From positions 1 to 64,000 of the forward strand of contig CAMDGQ010000009.1 of the NCBI GenBank assembly GCA_945897955.1: a DNA stretch of 64,000 bases, in the 5' to 3' direction. The notes under the pieces were generated by a model. That model saw only the letters and a program-made list of their open reading frames with translations. It did not search any database and was not told the DNA's origin. Below are positions 35,601-45,181 of the stretch, piece after piece. Position 1 is the first letter of the stretch. The number at the start of each line of letters is the position of its first letter. This DNA is from Tepidiphilus sp. J10. GTDB lineage: Bacteria; Pseudomonadota; Gammaproteobacteria; Burkholderiales; Thiobacillaceae. The position numbers and the translations under genes were made by a program.

Positions 35601-36443
35601 ATGTCCGCCCAGCTTTCCCCCTTGGCAAGATTCGACAACCTGCTGCTTGCGACTGATGGCAGCGATGTCAGTACCGGCGCGGTTCGCGTTGCACTGCATC
35701 TGGCCAGTCGCTGCGGCGCTCATCTCACCGTGATGCACATGGCGAAGACATTGCCTGATTACGCCATGTTCAATCCGGGCGGTGTGCGCCAGGCGGAGGA
35801 TGCCGGACACGCGGTATTGCGTGAGGTCGAGGAACAGGCCGGCACAGCCTGCGTGAACTGCGCACCTGTGCTGCGTTACGGCGATGAACCGGTGCGCGAG
35901 ATTGCTGCTCAGGCCGAGGAAAGCCAGGCCGATCTGGTGGTCATGGGGCGTCGCGGCGTGCATTGGCTGGAACGCCTGATGCTGGGCGAAGCCGCCGCGC
36001 GTGTCGTTGGCCATGTGCATTGCAGCGTGGTGGTGGTGCCGAAAGAATCCGGCATCTGGGACAAGGGAATTTTGCTGGCAGTGGATGGTTCCCGCTTTGC
36101 CGATGCCGCCGCCGTCGCCGCCGGCAACCTGGCAAAACGCTGCGGCTTGCCGGTCACGGTGTTATCCGTGTGCGCCAACGATGATCTCAAGTGCGATATG
36201 GTGCAGGCGATGGCCGACCGCGTGCGAGACCTGTTGCGCAAGGATGGCGTCGCGGCCGACAGCGTGGTCAAGGAAGGCAATCCGGCCAAGGCCATTGTTG
36301 AGGCGGCGTCCGAAAACGAATGCGATCTGATTGTGCTCGGCAGCCATGGCCGCACCGGCCTCGACCGCATCCTGATGGGAAGCGTTTCGCAGCAGGTCAT
36401 TGTGCAGGCGAAGTGCCCGGTGCTGGTGGCGAAAGCCGTTTGA
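35601..36443 (+). CDS. Tandem-domain universal stress protein
   Basis: 280 residues made of two UspA domains (about 1-140 and 145-280). Each has the ATP-binding glycine-rich loop: GRRGVHWLERLMLGEAA in the first, GSHGRTGLDRILMGSVS in the second. The ATG at 35601 directly follows a GAGGAGAGG ribosome binding site, so the upstream extension from 35565 is not used. It lies 67 bases after the CarH-like gene on the same strand. General stress or energy-limitation role; the partner is unknown. Confidence 0.92.
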   Translation: MSAQLSPLARFDNLLLATDGSDVSTGAVRVALHLASRCGAHLTVMHMAKTLPDYAMFNPGGVRQAEDAGHAVLREVEEQAGTACVNCAPVLRYGDEPVREIAAQAEESQADLVVMGRRGVHWLERLMLGEAAARVVGHVHCSVVVVPKESGIWDKGILLAVDGSRFADAAAVAAGNLAKRCGLPVTVLSVCANDDLKCDMVQAMADRVRDLLRKDGVAADSVVKEGNPAKAIVEAASENECDLIVLGSHGRTGLDRILMGSVSQQVIVQAKCPVLVAKAV

Positions 36444-36456
36444 GTCGGCAACCGAT

Positions 36457-36489
36457 TGACCGCTTGTTACGAGGCAAAACAAGCGGTCA
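36457..36489. terminator. Perfect 12-bp hairpin between convergent usp and reductase genes
   Basis: TGACCGCTTGTT at 36457-36468 pairs exactly with AACAAGCGGTCA at 36478-36489 across a 9-base loop. It sits between the stop of the universal stress gene (36443) and the convergent reductase (stop at 36499). No long U-run follows, so termination may be weak or factor-assisted on either strand. Confidence 0.6.
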
Positions 36490-36498
36490 GCTGAAGGT

Positions 36499-37365
36499 TC
36501 AGTGATATGTCAGTTCAGACCAGCGCTTGTCCTCGATCAGCGACTGTTTGTGGGCTTCCCACAGTGTTTCCGAGCCGGCCATGCGGCCCATGCTGACATC
36601 GAACGCGGCGGCGATTTTCTTCATGCCGGAGAGATAGACGTAGGTTTTCGGATCCTGCAGCAACTTCCAGATTTCGGCGGCATTGTCTTCGATGCCGCTT
36701 TGCAGCGCGTCGCCTTCGTCCTTAAGCACGCCCTTGGTCAGCGCCTTGATGGCCTGGAATGTGGCTTGATCGTAATAACTTGCCAAATCCTGGTTGAGGT
36801 CGTTCATGTACAGCATTTCGGTGCCGGTACGGGCGCCGTAAAAAAGTCTTACATTGCCGGCCCATTGCGATTGTTCTTCGTAGATTCTGCGCAGGAAGGC
36901 GCGGAACGGCGCAATGCCGGTACCGGTTCCCAGCATCAGCAGGTTGCTGGACTTGTCGGCGGGAATCCGGAACGGGCTGCGATGCGGACCGGTGATGCTG
37001 ATCCTGTCTCCAGGCTGGGCATTGCACAGGTAGTTGGACGCTTCGCCGGGATACTCCTCGCCGGAGACTTCATCGATATAGAAGCAGCGACGCACCAGTA
37101 GTTCTAGTTCAACCCCATCGCCATCGGAAGATTTCCGTGCGTTGGCGATGGTGTAGTAGCGGTGGTGCGTCTTGTTGCCGTAGGGGTGTGGCCCTGGCGT
37201 CAGAACACCGATGTTCTGGCCTTCAAGAAAATAGAAGGCGGGTGTATTGATGCGCAGCACAATCTGACGAACCTCATCAGCGGAATCGGGCGTAATGCGC
37301 TGCGTGGTTTGGATGAAAGCTTCGGTAGCATCGCTGGCGTTGATGTTGTCTTCACTGTCGGTCAT
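36499..37365 (-). CDS. Ferredoxin-NADP+ reductase-like FAD oxidoreductase
   Basis: 288 residues, no ferredoxin domain. The FAD-binding motif HHRYYTIANA and the NAD(P)H-binding motif LMLGTGTGIAPFRAFLRR are clear, and the C-terminus ends in an aromatic segment (LTYH) as in plant-type reductases. It resembles FNRs that accompany aromatic-acid or benzoyl-CoA epoxidase systems, although those partners are not in the window. ATG 37365 is preferred over the 37452 extension. It could donate electrons to the Rieske oxygenase 9 kb away, which is only a possibility. Confidence 0.87.
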   Translation of the reverse strand: MTDSEDNINASDATEAFIQTTQRITPDSADEVRQIVLRINTPAFYFLEGQNIGVLTPGPHPYGNKTHHRYYTIANARKSSDGDGVELELLVRRCFYIDEVSGEEYPGEASNYLCNAQPGDRISITGPHRSPFRIPADKSSNLLMLGTGTGIAPFRAFLRRIYEEQSQWAGNVRLFYGARTGTEMLYMNDLNQDLASYYDQATFQAIKALTKGVLKDEGDALQSGIEDNAAEIWKLLQDPKTYVYLSGMKKIAAAFDVSMGRMAGSETLWEAHKQSLIEDKRWSELTYH

Positions 37366-37529
37366 GGCATTGAATCCGGATTGTTGAGAGAAAGAACCCG
37401 TCGAACGATGGGCAGCGCGCGTAAGCGTAACCTTCTTGCTGCAACCGCACAATTACAGACATAACATCATCGCGTAATTGCACGGGTTGCTTTGGCGGAT
37501 AAATCCCGCCGGTTCGACCTGAAATCGCG

Positions 37530-39329
37530 TTAAAGTTTTTTTGCCTGCAACCACTCTTCCAGCATCATCAACATCCAGATGGCGCGGCCAAAGTAGGTGG
37601 CGTGGCCGGTCATGTGTTCGTTGCGGACCTGGTCGATATAGGACGGTTGCAGAATATTGCGTTTCTTCAGCGCAGCCAGCTTGTCCTCGATGCGATCCCG
37701 CAGCGGTGCGTAATCCCGCGCCCAGACGCCGAACGGCAGGCCGAAGCCGTGTTTGCTCTTGTTGATGATTTCGTCGGGCAGAAAGCCGGTCAGCGTCTTT
37801 TTGAAAAACCAGCGCAAGTACTGGCCTTTGACTTTCCAGTCGGGCGGTACCTCGCCGGAAAAATCCATCATTGCGTCGTCGAGCAAGGGGTAGCGCACAT
37901 CTATGCCGGCCGCTTCAGTCATGGCGCCCACTTTGCGCAGGTCGTTGTCGGCCAGGGTGAATTTGATGTCCAGATGCAGCATGCGATTGATATAGGAGCT
38001 GGAGTCGGCGCGGTAGTACACCTCATTCAGCAAGGCGCTCGGCATATGGCTATCGACTTGCGCCAGGAATTCGCGAGTAAACATCTCTTCGAGCGGCTGA
38101 CGATAGATGAAGTTGTATGACTCCATCCGATCCGGCAAGGGCACGTTGGCTTGCCGGATATAACTCTGCACTTTGCGAACCGGCGGCAGCGCGGACAAGC
38201 CGGGCAGATGCGCCAGCGGTTCGATGAAACCCCTGCGCAGCGGGGCGGGAACGCGATGGTAGGTCTCGAACACCTTCTGTTTCGCATAGCGTTCGTTGCC
38301 GCCGAAGATTTCGTCGCCGCCATCGCCGGCCAGCATGACCTTGAAACCCTGTTCGGCGGCTCGCTTGGCGCAGAAATAGGTGGGAACAGCGGATTCGTTG
38401 GCGAAGGGTTCGTCGTAGTGGTTGGCAATAATCGGAATCGCCTCCACGATATCGGCGGGTTTGACGTAGTACTCGTGCATTTCAAGGCCGAAGCGCTTGC
38501 CGGCGATGCGGGCATATTCCATCTCGTCGAAACCATCCGAATCGAAGCCTATGGAATAGGTAACCACCTTGCCGGTCAATTCCTTCAGCACGCCGCAGAC
38601 TGTCGAACTGTCGGTGCCGCCGGACAGGAAAGCTGCCGCGTCGTCGTCGCCTTTGGCCCGCGCGACGCTCTCGCGCAAAAGCGTGTGGAAGCGGCTTGAC
38701 TGGGCGGCAAAATCATCGCGCGGCGCATCGCGGTAATGCAGCGCCCAGTAGAAGCCGCGACTCAGTTCACCATTTTTCCAATATGCCCATTGCGCCGGAA
38801 GCAGTTTTTCCACGCCCTTGAAGATGCTGCCGGGGGCCGGTACCTGAAAAAAATAGAGATAGTTGAACAGCCCTTGCGGGTCGAGTTGACGCCCGACTGC
38901 CGGATGCGCCGCGACCATATCGGCCTGGCTGGAAAAAACGATGCCCTGCGGGCTGGAGGCAAAGGCCAGTTTCTCCGCGCCAATCCGGTCGAGCGCGAGA
39001 AAAACATCATTCTGTTTCTTGTCCATTACGGCAAGCGCAAAGTTGCCGTGAATATGTTGCATTGCCTCGCGGCCATGTTGCCGCCAGAGTTTGAGCAAGG
39101 CTGCGGCCGGTGGCAGGTTCTGCAGAGCGGGGCTGTCGAACTTCGGGCGACCGGTAATGACAGCGGCCTGATCCCCATCCACCGCCAGCGCCAAACTGGC
39201 CGCCATGCCCCAGGCCTGGTCGGTCTGGCAAAAAGCCGGCGGGGCGACGCTGCAATGAGCCAGCATCTCGTCCAGGGTGTTTGCGGCATCGGGCAAGCTG
39301 TGCCCGAACCAGCCAGTCAGGCGGTGCAT
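37530..39329 (-). CDS. Asparagine-synthase-like amidotransferase lacking the glutaminase cysteine
   Basis: 599 residues of class-B asparagine synthetase fold. The ATP-pyrophosphatase loop SGGTDSS begins at residue 236, and the YSIGFDSDGFDEMEYAR and LAGDGGDEIFGGN segments are typical. The N-terminal domain has the Ntn-hydrolase layout but begins MHRLTGWFG, so the Cys2 nucleophile is absent. It therefore may use free ammonia, or condense another amine or amide as in beta-lactam synthetase or in capsule and lasso-peptide enzymes. No co-transcribed biosynthetic gene is seen; the next gene upstream begins 29 bases away. Confidence 0.88.
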   Translation of the reverse strand: MHRLTGWFGHSLPDAANTLDEMLAHCSVAPPAFCQTDQAWGMAASLALAVDGDQAAVITGRPKFDSPALQNLPPAAALLKLWRQHGREAMQHIHGNFALAVMDKKQNDVFLALDRIGAEKLAFASSPQGIVFSSQADMVAAHPAVGRQLDPQGLFNYLYFFQVPAPGSIFKGVEKLLPAQWAYWKNGELSRGFYWALHYRDAPRDDFAAQSSRFHTLLRESVARAKGDDDAAAFLSGGTDSSTVCGVLKELTGKVVTYSIGFDSDGFDEMEYARIAGKRFGLEMHEYYVKPADIVEAIPIIANHYDEPFANESAVPTYFCAKRAAEQGFKVMLAGDGGDEIFGGNERYAKQKVFETYHRVPAPLRRGFIEPLAHLPGLSALPPVRKVQSYIRQANVPLPDRMESYNFIYRQPLEEMFTREFLAQVDSHMPSALLNEVYYRADSSSYINRMLHLDIKFTLADNDLRKVGAMTEAAGIDVRYPLLDDAMMDFSGEVPPDWKVKGQYLRWFFKKTLTGFLPDEIINKSKHGFGLPFGVWARDYAPLRDRIEDKLAALKKRNILQPSYIDQVRNEHMTGHATYFGRAIWMLMMLEEWLQAKKL

Positions 39330-39357
39330 GGAATGTTCCTATCGGTAATCAATGTAA

Positions 39358-39855
39358 TCAGGGCTGTGTGGTCGGCTTGGATTTGACTGGAATCAAGGGC
39401 GCCTTGGGGTATCCCGCCGCATTGAGCAGACTGTTCCAGGAACTCGCTTCAAAGCCTTTCTGATGTGTTTTTCCGACGACGATAACAGGGACTTCCACAC
39501 CGCCGACCAGGTTCTTCAGTTCCACCGCGATCTCGGGTTCTCTGGAAGGATCCTTGGTTGTATAGGGAATGCCGCGCTGAACGAGGTAGTCACGGGCTTG
39601 ATCGCAGAGGGGGCCGCAGGCAGAGGCAAACAACACGACCGGATTCCGCTCGCGGGCGAGGCGGGCTTCATACGACTCTTTGTCGACATCGACCACATTG
39701 CCCTTGCTCTGGACCTTGGTCGGTTTCCTGGCCGAAGGCGGTGGTGGTTGGTCAGAGTAGTAAACGCCACCGCGTTCATCGGTCCAGCGAAAGACTTCGC
39801 TCGCATGCACCAAAGGAGTGGCGAGCAATAACAATATGAGTAGATCCCTGAACAT
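39358..39855 (-). CDS. Exported DUF4124 and glutaredoxin-like protein
   Basis: 165 residues with a signal peptide (cut near VHAS, residue 19). A DUF4124 segment follows (VFRWTDERGGVYYSDQPPP, residues 20-40), then a glutaredoxin-like domain with cysteines in ACGPLC, three residues between them rather than the usual two. The motif GIPYTTKD and the VGGVEVPVIVVG segment are glutaredoxin features. Likely periplasmic thiol-disulfide handling. ATG 39855 is preferred because AAGGAG precedes it. The 3' end is 29 bases before the asparagine-synthase-like gene start. Confidence 0.85.
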   Translation of the reverse strand: MFRDLLILLLLATPLVHASEVFRWTDERGGVYYSDQPPPPSARKPTKVQSKGNVVDVDKESYEARLARERNPVVLFASACGPLCDQARDYLVQRGIPYTTKDPSREPEIAVELKNLVGGVEVPVIVVGKTHQKGFEASSWNSLLNAAGYPKAPLIPVKSKPTTQP

Positions 39856-39954
39856 GATTGCTCCTTTTTGATTCAAGGGCATTCTAGGAGTCGCGTGGCG
39901 GCTGGCACAAGCAGACGGTGGATAAGGCCGACAGAACGCGTCCCTGCACCAGCG

Positions 39955-42003
39955 TCATGCCATCCCGTTATGTCGCAACAGGGCATCAATGGTCGGCTCC
40001 CGGCCCCGGAACGCCTTGAAGGATTCGATTGCCGGGCGGGCTCCGCCCTGAGCCAGTATTTCGCTCCAGAAACGGTGCCCGACTTCGGGATTGAGCACGC
40101 CCCAGGCACCGTTTTCAGCTTCATCCTCGAACAGGCTGTAGGCGTCCGCAGATAGAACTTCCGCCCACTTGTAGCTGTAGTAACCGGCCGCATAGCCGCC
40201 GGCGAAAATGTGCGAGAAGTTGTTGGGGAAGCGGTTGTATTCCGGTGGATTGACCACAGCGACGCGACTGCGAATCTCGCGCAGCAGGTCGAGCGCGGTC
40301 TGACCGGGTTTCAGATCGAAATGCAGATGCATGTCGAACAAGGAAAACTCGATCTGACGCACGGTCTGCATGCCGGCTTGAAAGTTCTTTGCCGCGAGCA
40401 TCTTGTCGAACAGTTCGCGCGGCAGCGGTTCGCCGGTTTCGACATGGCCGGTCATGTGCTTCAGAACGTCCCATTCCCAGCAGAAATTTTCCATGAACTG
40501 TGACGGCAATTCGACCGCGTCCCATTCGACGCCGCTGATGCCGGATACGCCAAGGTCTTCGACCCTGGTCAGCAAGTGATGCAGGCCGTGACCAAACTCG
40601 TGGAACAGCGTGATGACCTCGTCATGTGTCAGCAGCGCCGGCTTGCCGCCGGTCTTGCCTCCAAGCGGACGAGTGAAATTGCAGTTCAGGTAGGCAACCG
40701 GTGTCTGGATGCCGGATGGTTTGCGCCGGCGAGTGATCGCGTCGTCCATCCATGCGCCGCCCCGCTTGGTGTCGCGGGCATACATGTCAAGATAGAACTG
40801 GCCGACCAGCTCGCCTTTTGCATCGTGCAGCGAGAAGAATTTGACGTCTTCATGCCAGACCGGGGCCGAGTCTGGCCTTATTTCCAGGCCGTAGAGCGTG
40901 GAAATGACTCTGAACAGGCCGGCCAGTACCCTGGGTTCCTGCAAGTACTGCTTCACTTCCTGGTCGGAATAGGCGTAACGCACTTCGCGCAGCTTTTCAC
41001 TGGCTAATGCGATATCCCAGGCCTGAAGGTCGGGCAGGCCGAGCTCCCGGGCGGCGAATTCGCGCAGTTCAGTCATGTCCCTTTCTGCATACGGTTTGGC
41101 GCGATGCGCCAGTTCATGCAGGAAATCGAGCACCTCGGCAGGTGTTTCCGCCATTTTTGCCGCCAGCGAAAGATGCGCGTAGGCGTCAAAACCCAGCATC
41201 TGTGCGGCTTCATGGCGCAGTTCCAGAATGCGCGCGATGAGCCCGGTGTTGTCCAGTTCGAGCGGGCCGAATTCCGATGCGCGCGTGGTGTAGGCTCGGT
41301 ACATCTCCTCGCGCAGGACGCGGTTTTCGCAATACTGCATGACGGGCATGAACGAAGGCGCCTGCAGGTTAAGCTTCCAGCCCGGCTTGCCATCGGCATC
41401 TGCCATTTCCTTGAACATCGCCCTGGCGTCGTCAGGCAGACCCCGCAGGTCGTTCTCGTCTTCGATGAACTTCGACCATGCATTGGTTGCGTCGAGCAGG
41501 TTTTCCTCGAACTTGGCGGACAGTTTGGAAAGTTCTTCCTGGATGGCCATGAAGCGCGGTTTCTGGTGCTCCGGCAGATCGGCGCCCCCCAGTTTGAAAT
41601 CGCGCAGTTCGTTTTCGATGATTTTTTTGCGCGCGGCCGACAGGCTTGGGAATTCGGTTGATGCGGCAAGTGCCTTGTACTTGTGGAATAACGCCAGGTT
41701 CTGGCCCTGTTCGGCATAAAACTGGGTGATCTTTGGCAGGTTTTCGTTATAGACCTCACGCAGTTCCGGGCTATCCAGCACCGAATGCAGATGCGATACC
41801 TGACCCCATGCGCGTGAAAGGTGTTCATTGGCGTCATCCATCGGATCTACGAATGCAGTCCAGGTTGCCGGTGTCGCGGCGTCTACCGCTTGTGCCGTGA
41901 CAGCGCGGTTTTGCGCCAGCAATGCTTCAATGGCGGGAGTGACATGTTCGGGCTTGATCTCGCTGTAGCGCGGCAGGCCGGAGAAGTCGAGCAGTGGATT
42001 CAT
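39955..42003 (-). CDS. prlC: Oligopeptidase A (M3 zinc peptidase)
   Basis: 682 residues, matching E. coli oligopeptidase A (about 680). The zinc motif HEFGHGLHH begins at His468, and the WDAVELPSQFMENFCWE segment holds the third ligand. The C-terminus has the AGYYSYKWAEVLSADAY signature. It degrades short peptides and signal peptides in the cytoplasm. It stands alone, divergent from the gamma carbonic anhydrase gene. Confidence 0.96.
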   Translation of the reverse strand: MNPLLDFSGLPRYSEIKPEHVTPAIEALLAQNRAVTAQAVDAATPATWTAFVDPMDDANEHLSRAWGQVSHLHSVLDSPELREVYNENLPKITQFYAEQGQNLALFHKYKALAASTEFPSLSAARKKIIENELRDFKLGGADLPEHQKPRFMAIQEELSKLSAKFEENLLDATNAWSKFIEDENDLRGLPDDARAMFKEMADADGKPGWKLNLQAPSFMPVMQYCENRVLREEMYRAYTTRASEFGPLELDNTGLIARILELRHEAAQMLGFDAYAHLSLAAKMAETPAEVLDFLHELAHRAKPYAERDMTELREFAARELGLPDLQAWDIALASEKLREVRYAYSDQEVKQYLQEPRVLAGLFRVISTLYGLEIRPDSAPVWHEDVKFFSLHDAKGELVGQFYLDMYARDTKRGGAWMDDAITRRRKPSGIQTPVAYLNCNFTRPLGGKTGGKPALLTHDEVITLFHEFGHGLHHLLTRVEDLGVSGISGVEWDAVELPSQFMENFCWEWDVLKHMTGHVETGEPLPRELFDKMLAAKNFQAGMQTVRQIEFSLFDMHLHFDLKPGQTALDLLREIRSRVAVVNPPEYNRFPNNFSHIFAGGYAAGYYSYKWAEVLSADAYSLFEDEAENGAWGVLNPEVGHRFWSEILAQGGARPAIESFKAFRGREPTIDALLRHNGMA

Positions 42004-42098
42004 GAGGTGTCCTGGGTTGGAATGGCCGGGGCGACGGCTTGGATGGCTTATATACTTGTGGTCATTGTGAATTATTTCCAGTCTAAAAGTTGCTTCAG

Positions 42099-42635
42099 AT
42101 GAGTATGGAAACCTTTCAGGGCATGACCCCGAGACTGGGCGACAAGGTGTTTGTCCACGCCAGCGCCACGATCATTGGTGACGTTGTGCTCGACGACGAA
42201 GTGTCCATCTGGCCCGGCGTGGTCATACGCGGCGATGTCAACAGCATCCGGATTGGCGCGCGGTCGAATGTGCAGGATGGTTCGATCCTGCATGTCACCC
42301 ACAAAAGCCGGCACAACCCTGCCGGCGCGTCTCTGCACATCGGCCGCGATGTCACAATTGGCCATGCGGTGATCCTGCATGGCTGTCGCATCGAGGACGA
42401 ATGTCTGATCGGCATGGGTTCGTTGGTCATGGATAACGCGGTTCTGCAACCACGTGTGCTGCTGGGTGCGGGTAGCCTGGTGCCTGAAGGCCGGGTACTG
42501 GAAACCGGATGGTTGTATTTCGGTCGTCCCGCCGTGCAGGTGCGGCGATTGAACCTGGAGGAACTGGACTACTTCGCCTATCAGGCCGCGAACTACGCGC
42601 GGCTTGCAGCCGAGTACCGGTTGTCCACGGCCTGA
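42099..42635 (+). CDS. Gamma-class carbonic anhydrase family protein (YrdA-like)
   Basis: 178 residues forming a left-handed beta-helix: hexapeptide repeats such as IIGDVVLDDEVSIWPGVVIRGD, then HVTHKSRHNP and IGHAVILHGC hold the three metal histidines. The sequence follows E. coli YrdA closely. Carbonic anhydrase activity is not proven for this subgroup. The start is chosen at ATG 42099, although a TTG nine bases upstream keeps the frame. Transcribed away from prlC. Confidence 0.93.
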   Translation: MSMETFQGMTPRLGDKVFVHASATIIGDVVLDDEVSIWPGVVIRGDVNSIRIGARSNVQDGSILHVTHKSRHNPAGASLHIGRDVTIGHAVILHGCRIEDECLIGMGSLVMDNAVLQPRVLLGAGSLVPEGRVLETGWLYFGRPAVQVRRLNLEELDYFAYQAANYARLAAEYRLSTA

Positions 42636-42865
42636 CCCGCACACACGCATTGCCCGCCTGCTTGCCGCCAGCCACTCGTTTGGCGGTCAACTTCCAATGC
42701 AGTGCAATGCGGATGGAGCGATTGCTGCCGTCCAGGAATCCGTTTTCGTCGCCTCGATCCGGCAGGCTGATGAATTGGCGGATCGAGGCTATTTTCAAGC
42801 CTGGACTAAAGAGATTTGCAATCGCGCCGATATGGCGGAAGTAATAGCGATTGACGGAGTAAAAC

Positions 42866-43174
42866 ATGCAAATTGCAACTGAAGTTGCCGCCGGCAAGGC
42901 GGTTTTGAATCTCACCGGCCGTTTTGACTTCCACTCCCATCGCGATTTTCGTAGCGCCTATGAAACCGCCCTCGAGGAAGCCGGCGTGCGCGAGATTGCG
43001 ATCAACTTCAAGCAGGTCGATTACCTCGACAGTTCGGCACTTGGCATGCTGCTCCTGCTACGGGAGAAGTCCGAGGCGGCGGGTAAATCCGTTTCCCTGA
43101 TTGGCTTGCAGGGGATGGTCAAGCAGGTTCTGGAAATTGCCAATTTCGGCAAACTGTTTTCCATACAAGCCTGA
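42866..43174 (+). CDS. STAS-domain anti-sigma factor antagonist (HsbA-like)
   Basis: 102 residues, one STAS domain. The phosphorylatable serine is in YLDSSALGMLLLL (around residue 57). It would bind an anti-sigma or kinase domain when dephosphorylated. It lies 32 bases upstream of a large receiver-phosphatase-kinase protein, the arrangement of HsbA/HsbR in Pseudomonas. A GACGGAG site precedes the start. The 230 bases before it show no gene. Confidence 0.93.
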   Translation: MQIATEVAAGKAVLNLTGRFDFHSHRDFRSAYETALEEAGVREIAINFKQVDYLDSSALGMLLLLREKSEAAGKSVSLIGLQGMVKQVLEIANFGKLFSIQA

Positions 43175-43206
43175 AAACATGGGTCACCAGAGCAGAAACT
43201 GAACCC

Positions 43207-45090
43207 ATGATGTCGGGCATCATGCAAGGCAGAGAAGCAACGCATGTGACGGATGAGGCGATTGCCGCTTCGGAAAGGAATCCGGGCGAGGACCAGATTC
43301 CGTTTCGCATGAAGATATTGATCGCCGATGACACGCCGACAAACGTAAAGCAACTGGAAGTCGTGGCTGAAAAACTCGGCCACCAGGTCGTGGTCGCCCT
43401 TGATGGGGAGAGCGCGGTTCAAGCCTTCAAGACCACGGCACCCGATCTGGTATTCATGGACATCATGATGCCGGGCATGGATGGCATCAGCGCGGTAAAG
43501 ATAATTCGCGGACTGCCCGCCGAAAAATGGACCCCGATCATTTTCTACTCTGCACTGGATCGGATGCAGGACATCGTCAACGGACTGGAGGCTGGCGGTG
43601 ACGACTATCTCGCCAAGCCTGCCTCGACACAGTTGCTGAAGGCCAAGATCAACAGCTATGCGCGCCAGATTGCCTTGCAGTCAAAGGTTCACGGGTTCTC
43701 CAGGGAATTGAAACGCTGGCGCGAGGAATCCGAGGAGCAGACTCGTCTGGGCGCGCATGTCATGACGCGCCTTACCGATGCTTCCGGCTTGCGCGACCAG
43801 ATGATTCGGTATTTCAACCTTCCGGCGGAAACTTTCAGCGGCGACCTCTTGTGTGCGGCGCGCGCGCCGGGCGATGTCCTGAATGTGTTGCTGGCCGACG
43901 CAGCCGGACACGGCCTTGCTGCCGCCCTGAGTGCGATGCCGCTGACTCAGGCCTTTTACAGCATGACGGCAAAGGGTTTCCCGCTGCCATCGATCGCCGA
44001 GGAACTGAACCGCAAACTGAAAGCGATTCTGCCGGCGGACCGCTTTGTTGCTGCCACACTGGCTTCGATCGACGTCCGCAACCAGACGGTCGAAGTATGG
44101 AACGGTGGCAATCCGGATGCGTTCTTCCTCAGCACAGAGGGGAGCGTCGCCATGCGCTGGACTTCGCGGCATCCTCCGTTGGGTATCCTGCCGGAGAAAC
44201 TGTTTTCAGGCATTACGGAAACCGTGGTCTTTCAGGTTCCTGGCGATCTCGTCCTGAGTTCGGATGGTTTGACCGAAGCGGAAAACAGGGCGGGTGAATG
44301 GCTGGGTATCGATGGCGTGGTCGATCTGCTGGCGAACGTGCATGACTCGAATGAGCGTTTTCAGTATTTGCTCAATGGCGTCGATGCCCATCTGGAAGGC
44401 CAGAAGGCGCGGGATGATATTTCCTGCCTGATGGTTTCCGTGCCGATAGATCGGCGTCGCCAGTTCCGTTTTTCCACGCCAAGAATGATCAATCAGAGCC
44501 AGTTCGCCGAATGGCGCCTGGATCTCAGCTACAACGCGAACGAATTGCGCTATATCGATGTGGTGCCGGCGGCGCTGGGTCTGATTACCCAGGTGCAGGC
44601 GCTGAAAGATCACCAGGGTGCGCTCTTCCTGGTGCTATCGGAGTTGTTCAACAATGCACTTGATCATGGCTTGCTGGGGCTCGACTCGATTACCAAGAGC
44701 TGGATAGGCGGTTTTGAAATCTACCTGCAGCAGCGCTCCGAGCGACTAGCCAGGTTGTCGGAGGGGCGGATTGATCTGTCTTTCCTGCTGCATCAGGATG
44801 AATCACGCGCTGTACTGGATATCAGCGTGAACGATAGCGGGCCCGGATTCGATTTTACGAATCAGGTCGACGATGTGGATGCACTGAGCAGTACCAATCG
44901 GCAGGCCTACGGGAGAGGCATTCCTCTGGTCAAGAGTCTGTGCGAACAGATCGTGTATTCGGGAACCGGAAACAAGGCGTGGTGCCGTTATGTGGTATCC
45001 GATCTTGTGCTCGACAAGTTGGCAGAGGACGCGGACCCGAAGACGCCGGATTCCGGCATGCCGGGGGATGTTGACCTGACCCTGTTCTGA
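43207..45090 (+). CDS. Receiver-PP2C phosphatase-HATPase switch protein (HsbR-like)
   Basis: 627 residues. A response-regulator receiver (residues about 35-155) has the acidic ILIADD and the phosphoacceptor Asp in DLVFMDIMMPG. A SpoIIE/PP2C phosphatase domain covers about 190-415 (DGLTEAENRAGEWLG, KARDDISCLMVS). A histidine-kinase-like ATPase (about 440-600) includes a LSELFNNALDHGLLGLD N-box. The organisation matches HsbR, which phosphorylates or dephosphorylates HsbA to control a sigma factor/FlgM switch or biofilm. An alternative start is ATG 43309. Its partner STAS gene is just upstream; the sensor kinase feeding it is not in the window. Confidence 0.92.
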   Translation: MMSGIMQGREATHVTDEAIAASERNPGEDQIPFRMKILIADDTPTNVKQLEVVAEKLGHQVVVALDGESAVQAFKTTAPDLVFMDIMMPGMDGISAVKIIRGLPAEKWTPIIFYSALDRMQDIVNGLEAGGDDYLAKPASTQLLKAKINSYARQIALQSKVHGFSRELKRWREESEEQTRLGAHVMTRLTDASGLRDQMIRYFNLPAETFSGDLLCAARAPGDVLNVLLADAAGHGLAAALSAMPLTQAFYSMTAKGFPLPSIAEELNRKLKAILPADRFVAATLASIDVRNQTVEVWNGGNPDAFFLSTEGSVAMRWTSRHPPLGILPEKLFSGITETVVFQVPGDLVLSSDGLTEAENRAGEWLGIDGVVDLLANVHDSNERFQYLLNGVDAHLEGQKARDDISCLMVSVPIDRRRQFRFSTPRMINQSQFAEWRLDLSYNANELRYIDVVPAALGLITQVQALKDHQGALFLVLSELFNNALDHGLLGLDSITKSWIGGFEIYLQQRSERLARLSEGRIDLSFLLHQDESRAVLDISVNDSGPGFDFTNQVDDVDALSSTNRQAYGRGIPLVKSLCEQIVYSGTGNKAWCRYVVSDLVLDKLAEDADPKTPDSGMPGDVDLTLF

Positions 45091-45181
45091 TCGCTGCCTG
45101 CGGCAAGGCGGGATTTGCCCGCCAGCGCATGTGTCCTGCGAATTTCCGGCTTCTTCACCCGGAGCAGCGCCTCAAGACAGG

